From Macrocystis pyrifera (lineage: Eukaryota > Sar > Phaeophyceae > Laminariales > Laminariaceae), in contig JASSKH010000044.1 of NCBI GenBank assembly GCA_031763025.1, positions 1,488,001-1,552,000 on the forward strand: a DNA stretch of 64,000 bases, given 5' to 3'. The notes below the pieces were generated by a model that searched no databases, was not told the DNA's origin, and saw nothing but the letters and a program-made list of their open reading frames with translations. The translations under genes were made by a program, and so were the position numbers. Of this stretch, positions 49,375 to 59,743 are shown piece after piece; the first letter of the stretch is position 1; each line of letters starts with the position of its first letter.

Positions 49375-50130
49375 TCAAACCGAGTCCTGTCCCTTGACCA
49401 TAATGTTCCACAACCGATCGTCATGCCGGCTAGAAACGTTTTTGGTTCCCAGTACGACGTCATAAATCCTTGACCCCTGGCGGCCGATATCCTGCTCCAC
49501 CCAGTCGTTACTATCCGTCGCTTCCCTAACTTTTTCTGCCAGCTCGGCTCGGGGCCAGCGCGATATGCCGTCCGCTAAAGTGTTTTGCACGCCAGCTATG
49601 TGCTTGGCCGCGTGACTCCATCCACCCTTGATTTCGAGGCGGCCGAGCATTCTCATACACGCCCTTCTGTCTTTCGCCCCACCGCACTTATTAACCAATG
49701 TGATGGCGGCCACGTTGCCGCCCCGCATCGCGATCGGATCTCCTACCGACACTGGTCTGTCCCCTGTCAATTCGAGCACCACCCACGCTATCACTACCAT
49801 CCCCAGTAACTCTAGCAAGTTGATCGTAATGGTACACGTTTCACGAAGTTTGGCCTTCCGTTTCAGTTCCGCCGTTAGTGCGGGTGGTAGATCGTATCAT
49901 CAAAAAAACTTTTTTTCGACGCAGTACTCACCGACCGCTGTGAAACTGGCATCGGATAGATAGTGCCGTTTGGCCGGTCGTTTGAGCGCGGTGTAGCAGG
50001 GCGCACTAATTGCCTCCCCTACTTGCAGAAGCTTGCGCTTTATCGCCCACTTCCAAAAGAGTAGGTCGGCGTGGAACTCTCTGCCTAGTCTCACACGGTG
50101 CTGATTCCTGGGGCTTCGCTCATCATGCAA
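49375..50130 (-). pseudogene. RNase H region of the second tyrosine-recombinase element
   Basis: HYLSDASFTAVGEYC matches the first RNase H Asp box and LELLGMVVIAW the Glu box. RGGNVAAITLVNKCGG has Gly where the related element has the catalytic Asp (RGDNEAAVEW). ADGISRWPRAEL completes the domain. Frames change at about 49900-49820. Confidence 0.8.
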
Positions 50131-50181
50131 CCCGGTGAGCCTCAGCGGTCTTCACACGAAATACCTGCTGGCGCGTACTAC

Positions 50182-51444
50182 CTATGTCAGGTTCCAGAGC
50201 TCCCCTGCCATTCTGAGGACGTCCCTTGCTTTGGCGTGTCGTCGGTGCGTAGGCCAGTGATCGTCCAAAAGGCTTCTGATCGCTTCTGTTTTTTCACGTG
50301 TCAAGGAGATTCTCATGGTGTGCGAATTTATGGTGAAACCCAGTGCATCAATCTTGGAATCCCAATATGTGCTCTTTTTGGGCGCAAGGATCGGCGTGGC
50401 GCCTTCCTCGCCCGGTCCGAACAAGCGTACGTGATCGGAGGCTAGAGAGCTGAGGCGACTAACGCGGACGAGCCCAAGTCAGAATGCTGCACTTTTATCG
50501 GCAAGTAGTTGTCCACGTATACGGTAACGAAGAAGGGGTCCGACTCCCCCCCCCCCGCGGTTCTCACGAATTCTTGCGTCTGCGGGTACGGTCGTTGGGT
50601 TTCTTTTTTCCCAACGGTCTACCACCTTCACGTGAGCCATCATTTCTGTCACTTCTTGCAGTATCTGGGCCGACACCACCGTGGTGTTACAGTGAGCGTG
50701 TTCGGCGGCTGCCGACATCACACCCCAAAAACCGGGGGACCCTGACCAACCGAACGTCAAACGGAAATCGATGACCACTAATTCCCCTACCGTGTAGCAT
50801 AAATTTTGAGCCTCGTTGGGGTCTATTCTGACGTTGCAAAAAGCATCAGACACGTCAGCCTTGCTCATCAGAATACGCTTGGTTGGGAATTTCTTTCGTA
50901 GGCTGACTAGTTCGGCGAGGAATTTTGGAAGGGCCTCTGCGCACAGGCACGGAGGCACGCTGTCCGAGTCGGTGTCTGCATTCAATCCTCCCTTCTTGTT
51001 GCTGTTCTGCGTCTCGAAGGAGAAATCGTTAATTATCCGAGCCTTGTGTGTGACGACTGCTCCCAGCGGTGACACGCGTAGGTTTGGGATTTCACGGGCG
51101 GCTGCTTTCTTGATCACGAGGCATTTTTGGCGTCTTACGTCTTCACAAAGCTTGTCCCAGATCACTGACATGTGTCCGGCGACGCTGCGGTGATTACCAT
51201 TCTGTAGGGCGCGCTCCAGACCCCGCCTGTGGGGTACCGCCTGCACCGGGACCCCTCTGGTAACTATCGTAATCAGTTTATCAATGGCACAAAAACCTTT
51301 TATTCCACCAAAATACCGCTGTAATTGCGTGGCGTCTACCAGTGGTGCTATGAGAGACCCTCCCAGCGCCCAGGCCACGTCGCCCACGACGCCGCGGTAG
51401 TGTCTCATCAGGTTCGTGCAAATGTCGGCAAGCTTGTACAGCAA
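50182..51444 (-). pseudogene. Reverse transcriptase of the second tyrosine-recombinase element
   Basis: NLRVSPLGAVVTHKARIIND, the catalytic SKADVSDAFCNVRIDP and FGWSGSPGFWGVMSAAAEHA correspond one-to-one with the first element's RT. A frameshift in a C run near 50550 is followed by VTVYVDNYLPI, where the active-site YVDD is YVDN. The thumb part (PKKSTYWDSKIDALGFTI) continues at 50424-50182. Confidence 0.82.
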
Positions 51445-52049
51445 TTCCTGCTTGCGCGTGCATCGAGGTTGTCCTTACCAAGGTTGGTTTTTTCTGTATG
51501 CCGGGTCCGCACCATGCGTTCGGTCTGCGGTCGACGAAGCGACTCTCCATCAGGAAGCCGCGAGCGTGCTGACCCGCTACCTGTCCGCGACTCGACCGGA
51601 TCGAACGTGTGCTTGACTACTCGTGGCCGGCGCAGTTCGCCCTGCCGCGGCTCCGGGGGCCACCGTTTCGATCCTGCCATGTGCATGTGTTCGAGAGCGT
51701 ACGGGTTCTGTTGGCATTCCACGTTTCGTATGAAAGAAATACGGCGCGAACTGTCACTGTTTCGCGGTCCGTACGCGGGTCCGTACGGTGAGCCCGCCTG
51801 AAAGGTGGACTACGGCCCTCTGGCTCCGGCTGCGGCACGTTTGGGAGACCGCTGCCGTACCGACATTCTCTGTCCTTCTGTGTATATGTTTTCGTTCGTG
51901 GTTTCCGGTCTTGTGTTCTGGTGTGTGTTGGTTCGAGGTACACCCCCGGAGCGGTGGGGTATGCCCAGACCCCCCTACCGGCTCCGTCGGAAGGGGATAA
52001 AAGGGGGAACCCCCCCCCCTCGACGCACGAAAAGAATGAAAAGAAAACA
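51445..52049. other. Gag-RT linker of the second tyrosine-recombinase element
   Basis: Arg-rich open frames run on both strands (51281-51801, 51617-51943) without a recognised domain. The segment joins RT to the minisatellite. Confidence 0.45.
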
Positions 52050-52515
52050 ACACAAAAAAGGGGACCCGGCCCTCGGGAACGGATGCCTCAACAAACTGAA
52101 TGAGTCCCCCCGCGATGTCGGCGCTGCCGACGCTCGCGGGCAGAGGAACTCCCACCTAAGGGACCCGACCCCCGTACTCGAGCGGCTGCGGGCCATGAAC
52201 GGTTGACCCATCTGCACGGGAAAAGAGGGAACCTAGCCCTCGGAACCGAAACACACCCAACGCTGACTGCGCCTCGCGCGACCTCGATCCGGCCGACGCT
52301 CGCGGAAGGGGGAACCTAGCCCTGGGGAACCTAGCCCCCGCACTCAAGCAGCTACGAGGTGTGAACTGTTATATCGTCTGACCGGGGAGCGGGAGGGAAC
52401 CCAGCCCTCGGAAAACGAGCGAACCTAGGCTAACGAGTCTCTCGCAGCCTACGCCTAGGGAACCTAGCCCTAGCACTCGAACGGCTGCCGATTGTGAACC
52501 GTTGTCCCGTCTGCA

Positions 52516-52607
<92 letters not shown>

Positions 52608-53560
52608 CCAGCCCTCGGAAACGAAAAACGAACAGAAACAAACAAGCGCAGCGCTGCGTGAGCCTCGCGCGATGTCGGCACTACCGACGCTCGCGGGAGG
52701 GGGAACCTAGCCCAGGGGAACCCAGCCCTCGCACTCCGACAGCTGCAGGATGTGAAACTTTGTTCTGTTAGCAATACGGGGAACCAAGCCCCGGAGAACC
52801 TAACCGGTGTGCGCTGGCGACGGTTATATGAACTTCCGCGGCTCCGTACGGCCGACACGCGCTAAAGAGAGAACCCAGCCCTCGGAACCAAACGCCACAC
52901 ATCTGACAGTGCCGCGCGCGATGCCGGCACGGCCGACGCTCGCGGGAGAGGGAACCTAGCCCTGGGGAACCTAGCCCCCGCACTCAAGCAGCGACGCGGT
53001 GTGAACGGTTGTCTCGTCTGAAAGGGGGGAAGGAGGGAACCCAGCCCTCGGAAAAAAAAGGGGGCCCACGTAGGCTGAATGAGTCTCTCACGACCTAGCT
53101 CTGGGAAAACCGGACCTCGCCCTCGGGCGGCTGCAGTCTGTGAAACTATTGTCCCGTCTAAACGTGGGGGAGGTAGGGAACCAAGCCCTTGGACATGAAC
53201 AGTAACCAGACACCCGAGCTGCATGAGCCTCTCGCCATGTCGGCACCGCCGACACTCGCGGGAGGGGGAACCTAGCCCTGGCACCCAAGCCGCTGCAGGC
53301 AGTGACAACTTTGTTCTGTTGATCAAACGAGGGAACCTAGCCCCGGGGAAACCTAGCCCTTGCATTCGGGAGACGATTTTGTAAACCTTCCGCGGTTCGG
53401 AACGTCGACACGCGCGCGAGCGGGGGGACCGAGCCCCGAGAAGGCCAAGCCCTCGTCCTCGGGCAGCTGTAGATTACGCACGGTTGTCATGTCTAAGAGG
53501 AAAACGAAAAAACCCGGGAGGGGGCCAAGCCCTCGCATTTTGACTGTCGCGCTCTCACTC
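52050..53560. repeat. Diverged GC-rich minisatellite with GAACCTAGCCCT modules
   Basis: An approximate unit of 160-200 bp recurs. It contains (a) GGGGGAACCTAGCCCTGG, (b) CACTCAAGCAGCTACGAGG-like sequence followed by TGTGAAC.GTTGT..CGTCTG, and (c) CGCGATGTCGGCACTACCGACGCTCGCGGGAG with an inner GTCGGC/GCCGAC inverted repeat. Module (c) is visible at about 52112, 52276, 52668, 52918 and 53235. The units differ by many substitutions, so the array is old. It interrupts gag from RT in the surrounding element. Confidence 0.8.
52517..52605 (+). repeat. 89-base uninterrupted G run
   Basis: Directly counted: G from 52517 to 52605, inside one minisatellite unit between CTGCAC and ACCCAGCCCTC. Such a tract would form G-quadruplexes and replicate poorly. 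Its true length may differ from the assembled one. Confidence 0.9.
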
Positions 53561-54031
53561 GTGTTCATCCTGCTACCGTCACGAACCAACGCGTCTGAGT
53601 GCTCTAGCGAAGGGAGGGTGGTGAAGCAACAATGATTTGTTTATTTATTTATTTAATCGTTTTTTCTTCGCGGCGCACCGACGCTGCAGCACGAACCCGC
53701 CGGCGCTGCTGTCCTCCATTTTCAACCACCGACCCGTTCGTGGCCCGCAACCACTCTGTACGCTGCGAAATTCGTCTTCACACACTCTGTTTGGTGTCAG
53801 ACACTCACCGTGAAACAGGGCCGGCGAAACCGATCCGGGTTTGGGAACGTGGTGAAGTCCCACAGACGAGGCGTCAGCGAAGAACGTACTTGCTCCTTCT
53901 GCCCTCCCCCCCCCCCGCCGTGGTCGGCCCTGCCTGGCGGCAGGGCCCGTATTGTCACTTGCCGCCACCGTCCTTGGCCGCTCCGGCTCCCGAAGGGGCC
54001 GTACCGTTCCCGCCCCTGTTGTAACTCCGGC
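53561..54031. other. Segment between minisatellite and gag
   Basis: No domain is recognised. A TTTATTTATTTATTTA run lies at 53640. It is presumably the gag 3' region or linker of the minus-strand element. Confidence 0.45.
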
Positions 54032-55565
54032 TTAACCGCGCGACGCTCGGCGGCCGTCCCCCGCCCCCCCCGGCTGCGCCGCTTCCCCCGGTGCCGGGGA
54101 CCTGCGACTGCTGGAGCGGGGGGGGGGGGGAGGGGGAGGTGGGAAGGACGTGTTCCGCGCCTGGCCTGCCCCCCCAGCGCGGGCTGCTGGGGAGACCAGG
54201 TGATGATCGAACGGGCATGCGGGCCTGGGGCAGGCGTCGCCGCTCCACACGTAGCGACGCGCGTTGGTGGGCAGGTTGCCCAGGGCGGCGGGCCGTGGCT
54301 TGGGGGAGGTCCCGCCCGCCCCCCCCGTGCCCATCCCGCCCTTCGCGACGGTCGACTTCCGTTCGTTGGCGCCGGGGGGGGTCTTACGCTTCCCCGCCCC
54401 CCCCTTTGCGGTCGCGCGGGTGCGGGACCACATCTCCGATCGCACGACCAGACTGTCTGTGCTGCCTTCCTCCACGAGCGCCCTTAGCTGCTTGAAGGCG
54501 AGAGGCTGAAAGACAGGGCCGCCGCCCGGCGGAGGTGGCACCAGGGGATGCTGCCTCCGCACGACAGCTGCGTCGACGGGGAGATTGTACATGGCATCCT
54601 TGATGTCCGCATTGATGGCCTGTACGAGGACGCCTCACACTTGCGCGTTGTGTGGGGCGAGGACCAGGCGGTGAAACTGCAGATACGCCCGAAGTTCTCC
54701 CTCGACCTTGCCTAGCGCCTCCCTTACGGTCCTGACGGTGTCCGTGCACATCACCGGGGCGTCCTCCATCCCGTACTCGAGGACGGCCATGAATGCGGCG
54801 GTAAAAGTGCCGAAGTGGATCTCAGCCGGCATCTCCGTTGGTACCTCGCCCGCTGGCGCGGGTGGCCAAAACTCTTGCACCAAGAAGCCGGACAGCGAGC
54901 GCAGCTGCTCCACCGCGTCGTCCGATGCCCCGGCGACCGTCGTCAGAACGTGACACACGAGGCCGTAGGACATCCCCTCGGGCACGTGAAAGCAACCGCG
55001 CGCCACGTAGAACTTTTGGCCTTCCCAGGACCACCACAGGTCCGCCGTGACTTTCCCATGGGCTTTTACCGCCGCACTGAGCGCATCCTGCCCGCTGGGC
55101 CCTTGCTGCGCGGGGATGGGTTGAGCTGCGACCAAGCCCCCTCCTCCCAGTAAAGGCTGCCCTCCCGCGAGAATGCCCCCTGCGGGTTGGAGGCCCTGGT
55201 GGGCTGGGTGTGGGACCGGCTGCGGCTGTTGCAGCTGTGCCTGCTGCTGGGCTTATACCTGCTCGATGTGAGAGATACGTGCCCCAAGGGCTTCCTGCCC
55301 CGCCACTATGGCCTGCAGATGTTGTAGGACGGCGTCGATACTCGCGGAGGGGGCCGGGCCGAGGTGTGCCTCGCCCTCTGCGTTGTTGCCCGAGGCCACC
55401 CCAGACCCGCCGCCACCTCCAGCCGCGAGGCCGTCGGGGGGCGGGGCGACGACAGCCTCACCTACTGGCGGGGCAGCCGCGGCTTCCTCCCCGGCGTCTG
55501 CGCCGTCGCCGACCTCGATGAGCTCCCCGGCCGAGTTGACATTGTCGCCAATGGGCGAAGCCGCG
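54032..55565 (-). pseudogene. Gag-like protein of the second tyrosine-recombinase element, two in-frame stops
   Basis: One minus-strand frame is open from about 55565 to 54032 except for TAA near 55257 and TGA at 54637-54635. It encodes an acidic Ala/Gly-rich N-terminus, a coiled-coil-like stretch DAVLQHLQAIVAGQEALGAR, a Gln-rich linker and a core (WWSWEGQKFYVARGCFHVPE). It ends with a basic Gly/Pro-rich tail containing GDACPRPACPFDHH. That cluster resembles the CCCH finger of the first element's Gag but lacks the first Cys. Continuity of the frame across both stops argues for recent nonsense mutation or readthrough. Confidence 0.72.
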
Positions 55566-56183
55566 ATGTTGCTGCACGAGAAAGTCGATCGATCCAGTTG
55601 GTCTCGCTGCCTTCTACCACGCGAAGGTTGTGATACTACGATACCACCACCAGCGACAGAACGAGCCAGCTCTCTCCTTCGTCCGCTCCGACGTGCTCGT
55701 AGCTCGTTGCCTCCACTGTATTACGCCGAGTGGAGACTGGAGGAGTGCGTCGCACCCTTGAACGTCGGCCTAATTCAAACTATTCCGTTACTCGAATTCA
55801 ACCCGCCTCACAAACGCCAGTTTCCTACGGAAGCCTACATTTTTTATATCGTTGTTTCCCATGGTTTTTACCAGGTAGTCTCTTAGTCAGTAGGTTTTGC
55901 AATCTGGGAGGTAGGATCTTGGGGGGTGTTTTGACTTGAAAATTGCGTAGCGCGGTCTGCACTTCGGAATCGTCGTCCGCAATTAATTGAGAATTTTCCT
56001 GGTTCGATGCAAACGCGGCGCAAGTCAGGGGTGGGGTTTGTTGGGTTGGGGGTTGAGTCTTCGCCCGTGCCTTGATCCCAACAGGAACCATAATGCCTGA
56101 ACAGCCTAACAACTGAAAATCCTACCCCCCAAATTGTAATGGGACCTCATCGAAGTAGTATACTCTGTAGTACGTTGTAATAC
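55566..56183. other. Left flank of the minus-strand element, nothing recognised
   Basis: This could be the 5' UTR or terminal repeat of the element. No second copy is in the window to test this. Confidence 0.4.
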
Positions 56184-56187
56184 TTAA

Positions 56188-56278
56188 CCCTTTTAGAACC
56201 GCAGTCCCGTTTCGGGGACACACCGCTCCAATTCTAAGTAGTTTATCCACAAAACGGGACTGTAGTCCTAAGAGGTTC
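56188..56278. mobile_element. 91-bp TTAA-flanked palindromic MITE (piggyBac-like candidate)
   Basis: TTAA occurs directly at both ends (56184-56187 and 56279-56282). The ends are inverted: CTTTTAGAACCGCAGTCCCG at the left and, reversed, CTCTTAGGACTACAGTCCCG at the right, about 19 of 23 positions matching. A 4-bp TTAA duplication is the hallmark of piggyBac-type insertion. There is only one copy in the window. Confidence 0.5.
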
Positions 56279-56282
56279 TTAA

Positions 56283-57108
56283 ATAGACGTCTCCCACATC
56301 CCCTGCGGTGGGGCACGACGACAGATTTTTTTATCAGACAGGTGTTATTTTTCCTTTTTCTTTTGATTTTTTTGTAATAATAATAGTTCGTTTGTTTGCT
56401 TTCTTTCACAGAAGAATGTGCATGTCATACGTACCACACGACGTATTGTTGTGGTTGTTGTTGTTGTCCTTACATTATCTCTCAATTGAAGGAGTCGGTG
56501 GTCACACAAAGGTGCTGGAGCCTCAGGAAGATCCGAAAACCCATCAAAAATCAATAATCGGCTGCCTAAAAAATGCACGAGACGAAGAAGGCGCACACAA
56601 GATGAAATCAATGTGCAAACTGAACTCTGAACAACGTGGCCGTGGGTATATCCTCTCAACCACAGCATAGAGTTTCCCCCGTACCCACAACTAACCAACG
56701 TGGCTACTGACTACAGCGGTTGCTGTCTGGAGTGCTGCCTGGACTGAACGAAACGCACGGTAGTCGTGAACACAGAGAGGAACACGCCTGCTGTCTGGGG
56801 TGCTGTCAGAGTGACGACTCGCGGACATTCAGTGAAAAAGAAGCAATCCAACCCAAAACCACCACACAAGTATCAACGATCGCCATCTCTTCCCGGACCG
56901 TCTGGCAAAACGTTTAGCACAGGTGTGATACCACGTCCCTGATAATTGCTGGATCCAGGAGTCATTCCCCATGAAGGGTATACAAGTCGCCAACACTACA
57001 AAAAAGACCAGTGACTTATTAAAATAACAAGTACAAAATACTGCCTCGTGAAAAACAGAATGTGATATGAGTGAAGTACTTATGGGCTATAGATATAGAT
57101 AATAGTAA
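56283..57108. other. Intergenic, nothing recognised
   Basis: A 120-codon plus-strand frame (56308-56670) starting with a hydrophobic stretch has no recognised family; other frames are shorter. Confidence 0.45.
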
Positions 57109-58064
57109 GTTTCGGGAAAGAAAAAGCGCTCAGGGTCAGGGTTTGTCGAAGTCTCGCCGCATGAAAGACGTTGACGCCTATTTTTCCCCAGAGTGGATTC
57201 TTTTTTTCCAGATGCTCAGGGGTACGGGCTGCAAAACAGGGTTTTACCCTGAGCAAATAAGCTGCTCAGGGTAATGGTCATGGCACAGAGCACAGGTAGT
57301 GAAGGATGCCTGTACCGTCACACAAGCAGCCCGGGACTGACACTGACTCGCCGCCATAGCTTAGGGCGACAAGGCGCGCTATCTCCTCGAACCAGTCGTC
57401 GTTTGGTTCGTGATTGTTTGGCGGCGAGGAAGTACAGAGTAGCTTCGGCAATCTCAGCAGGCAAGGAGGTGGAGCATGCATCATATATCTTTAGAAAAAA
57501 CGAAGACATGCGACCTAGCAACCTCACGCCGCGTGACAGTGAGGAGGGCGGTGATGGCGTAGAAGGTACGCGAGGAGGACGACCACTCTCCAAAGCGTTG
57601 GAGCAACCGGGCGCACCACCTCCTCCACCAGTAGGCGTTTGGTTGTGGTGGAGCCACAAGTACTACTGCTGTAATCACAACAGGCGAGGCGAAGTGAGCA
57701 GGAGCAACAGCTCGATAAATAGAAGCACATCACGCTGCACACGAAAACGAAGACACGCAACCTCGAGCTGGGTGGCGGCTTGGAGGACAGCGACGGTGGA
57801 GATCGTGTTATAGTGATGGAGGAGCGGGAGGGGCAGGTCGGGGCGAAAGGTGGTGGAACACGCGGCGGTCGACTGCACGATGCTCGAAGCTTACTGTGAA
57901 AAATCGGGAAGCTTGAACGTAGGTCCACGTCATTTTTATTCCTCCTCCCACCCTGATCATTTTTTTTTACATTTTTTTACAAATCCTGGAAGCACCAACC
58001 ATGAGCACCCACCCTGAGCACCCCACCCTGAGCAAAGTTTTTTTCTTTCTTTTTTTTCCGAAAC
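57109..58064. mobile_element. CTCAGGGT-rich TIR element, copy 2 (956 bp)
   Basis: Collinear with 41777-42738 throughout, with scattered substitutions. The ends are GTTTCGGGAAAGAAAAAGCG at the left and TTTTTTTTCCGAAAC at the right, a clearer terminal inverted repeat than in copy 1. The right end has an extra CACCCTGAG module (CACCCACCCTGAGCACCCCA). No target duplication was resolved. Confidence 0.78.
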
Positions 58065-58576
58065 GCTCCAATGTAGGCTGCAGGTTTGAAGTGTATCAGC
58101 AACACGAGAATAATCCAAAAAGTGGATTAACCCGGCGGATATCTCGTTAGTCGAGAGTAACATTATTTCAGGGATATTCTCTAGGGCGGATAGCCAGTTA
58201 GACGAGAGTAGTGTTCCTTAACGCAGATAGGACCATGAAGTGAGAAGTTCTTATACCAGCAGAAGAACGATCGGTAGCTATAGGAAAGTTCTGTAGGAGT
58301 ACATCAGATAAGAGGAATTTAGGAGAGCTTGTGGCGTGGGGTGGGACGAGTATATCTGGGCGTGGAGTCCCTCCCCCCTACCTCTCACTTCTCTACTAGA
58401 GCACGTCCTCAGCTCTCGCCATCAGCAAGAACATCTAAATCAGAAGAAGCGAAGCACTGCTTCCCAGCTTCCAGAAACACCTGCGTCCCTTACCCGTACC
58501 CTATCTCGGTCCCACTTCACATCTGGCGTCGACGGTAGGACACGAACCTGCGCGTGAAATCACAATGGGTTTCCAA
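58065..58576. other. 5' flank of the gypsy-like element (possible LTR/leader)
   Basis: The segment contains short repeats (CTCGTTAGTCGAGAGTA, AGTTAGACGAGAGTAG). It precedes the NADAR-protease ORF where an LTR and primer-binding site would be expected. No second LTR copy was found in the window, so this is not proven. Confidence 0.4.
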
Positions 58577-58644
58577 TCGTCTTTTCGCTGTGATACCTGT
58601 AGAACATCGAGCACAATGGCGTCACATACAACTGCGCTGAGCAG

Positions 58645-59559
58645 ATGATGATGGCGCGAAAGGCCGCGCTCTTCGGGGACACCACAACTGAGCGCCGCAT
58701 CAAAGCGACCCGCGACCCGGCCGACCAAAAAGCACTTGGGCGAGCCGTTTCAGACTCCGACGAACTGATTTGGGAGCGAGACCGCTACAACATCGTCCTC
58801 AACATCAACTTCTCCAAGTTCCACCGACACCCGGAGCTACGGCGACAGCTAGCGGCAACGTGCGAGAAGCACATCGCCGAGGCCAGCCCACACGACCTCA
58901 TCTGGGGCATAGGCGTCACGGCCGACCATCCGGACGCCAGCGACCCGACGCGTTGGCGTGGTCGGAACCTGCTGGGCAGGATACTAATGGACGTTCGAGA
59001 AAGTCTCGGCGCCTATCGCTCCACCCAACCTCCAATTCCTACCGATCTTCACGACCCGGAACCAACACCCACCTCCACCGACTCAACCCGAGTCTTCCCC
59101 ATCGCCGACAGCATCCAAGAGACAAGCCCGACTCCCCCATGGCAACCACCTACCTCACCTCTTGGGCCACTCCTACCGCCGTCTACCCCCGACGCTTACT
59201 CCAGCAACCACTTCGTCCAAGTGTCCACCATCAACACCGCAGCCCACAGCCACCTCCCTTCCCGCCACCCGCTGATACCAGAACCCGGACCATGCCTTAC
59301 AGGCAGCATCATTACCGTCGACCACTCATCGTTCACGACGAAGGTACTCGTGCACAGCGGCCCCACCGCCACTACGCGCCGCGAGCTCGTGGCACTGCTC
59401 GATACCGGCTCGCCCCAGTCATTTATCACCGCAACCACAATGGAACAAATAAAGGCTTCCCAAGCAACTACCGATGCGTGCGAACGGCATAGTTCCCCCC
59501 GTTCATGGGGAAGTTTCGGCGCTTCAGCCCCCCTCTCCACCTCCGTTTCCATCCACTGA
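58645..59559 (+). CDS. NADAR (YbiA/DUF1768) domain fused to retropepsin
   Basis: The ORF starts inside the NADAR domain. The same frame upstream encodes NGVTYNCAEQ immediately before MMMARKAALFGD. In-frame TAG (58609-58611) and TGA codons about 15 bp apart lie just 5', so the true N-terminus is broken. NADAR hallmarks are LGRAVSDSDELIWERDR (31-47), NFSKFHRHPELRRQL (55-69), EASPHDLIWGIG (79-90) and WRGRNLLGRILMDVRESL (104-121). A Pro/Thr/Ser linker leads to the aspartic protease box LLDTGSPQSFI (251-261). After a TGA the protease continues as ILLGRDSWMRF (to about 59684). NADAR enzymes cleave N-glycosidic bonds of ADP-ribose or ribose derivatives. Their role in a retroelement is unknown. Confidence 0.8.
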   Translation: MMMARKAALFGDTTTERRIKATRDPADQKALGRAVSDSDELIWERDRYNIVLNINFSKFHRHPELRRQLAATCEKHIAEASPHDLIWGIGVTADHPDASDPTRWRGRNLLGRILMDVRESLGAYRSTQPPIPTDLHDPEPTPTSTDSTRVFPIADSIQETSPTPPWQPPTSPLGPLLPPSTPDAYSSNHFVQVSTINTAAHSHLPSRHPLIPEPGPCLTGSIITVDHSSFTTKVLVHSGPTATTRRELVALLDTGSPQSFITATTMEQIKASQATTDACERHSSPRSWGSFGASAPLSTSVSIH

Positions 59560-59743
59560 AGCATCCAGTTTATGCGCCTTCAGACCCCCACCGCTGTCCT
59601 AGCAGTATGGGCCTGCGTAATTCCCGCAGGAATCATGCAGCACCCCATCCTCCTGGGACGAGACAGCTGGATGCGCTTCGAGCAATGCCCGTATACCACG
59701 CTCCAGCAACACCCCACCCCCCCCGCACCATATATTAATAATG

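Larger units (their letters stand above)
48830..55565 (-). mobile_element. Second tyrosine-recombinase retroelement (DIRS/Ngaro-like), truncated
   Basis: On the minus strand the order is gag (55565-54032), a GC-rich minisatellite, RT (51444-50182), RNase H (50130-49375) and the N-terminal half of a tyrosine recombinase (49293 to about 48830). The order is the same as in the 17-23 kb element, but the proteins are only distantly alike, so this is another subfamily. The right end is lost within the recombinase before its catalytic Arg. No A/B repeats could be identified. Several stops and frameshifts make it dead. Confidence 0.82.

Noticed and set aside
52112-53265. CRISPR-like array (repeated GTCGGC/GCCGAC hairpins)
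   Set aside because: Units are long, diverged and without uniform short spacers; this is a eukaryotic minisatellite.
53810-54487. Plus-strand Pro/Arg-rich ORF of 225 codons
   Set aside because: It is the antisense of the minus-strand gag, whose coiled coil, core and Cys/His cluster are coherent; the plus frame has no domain.
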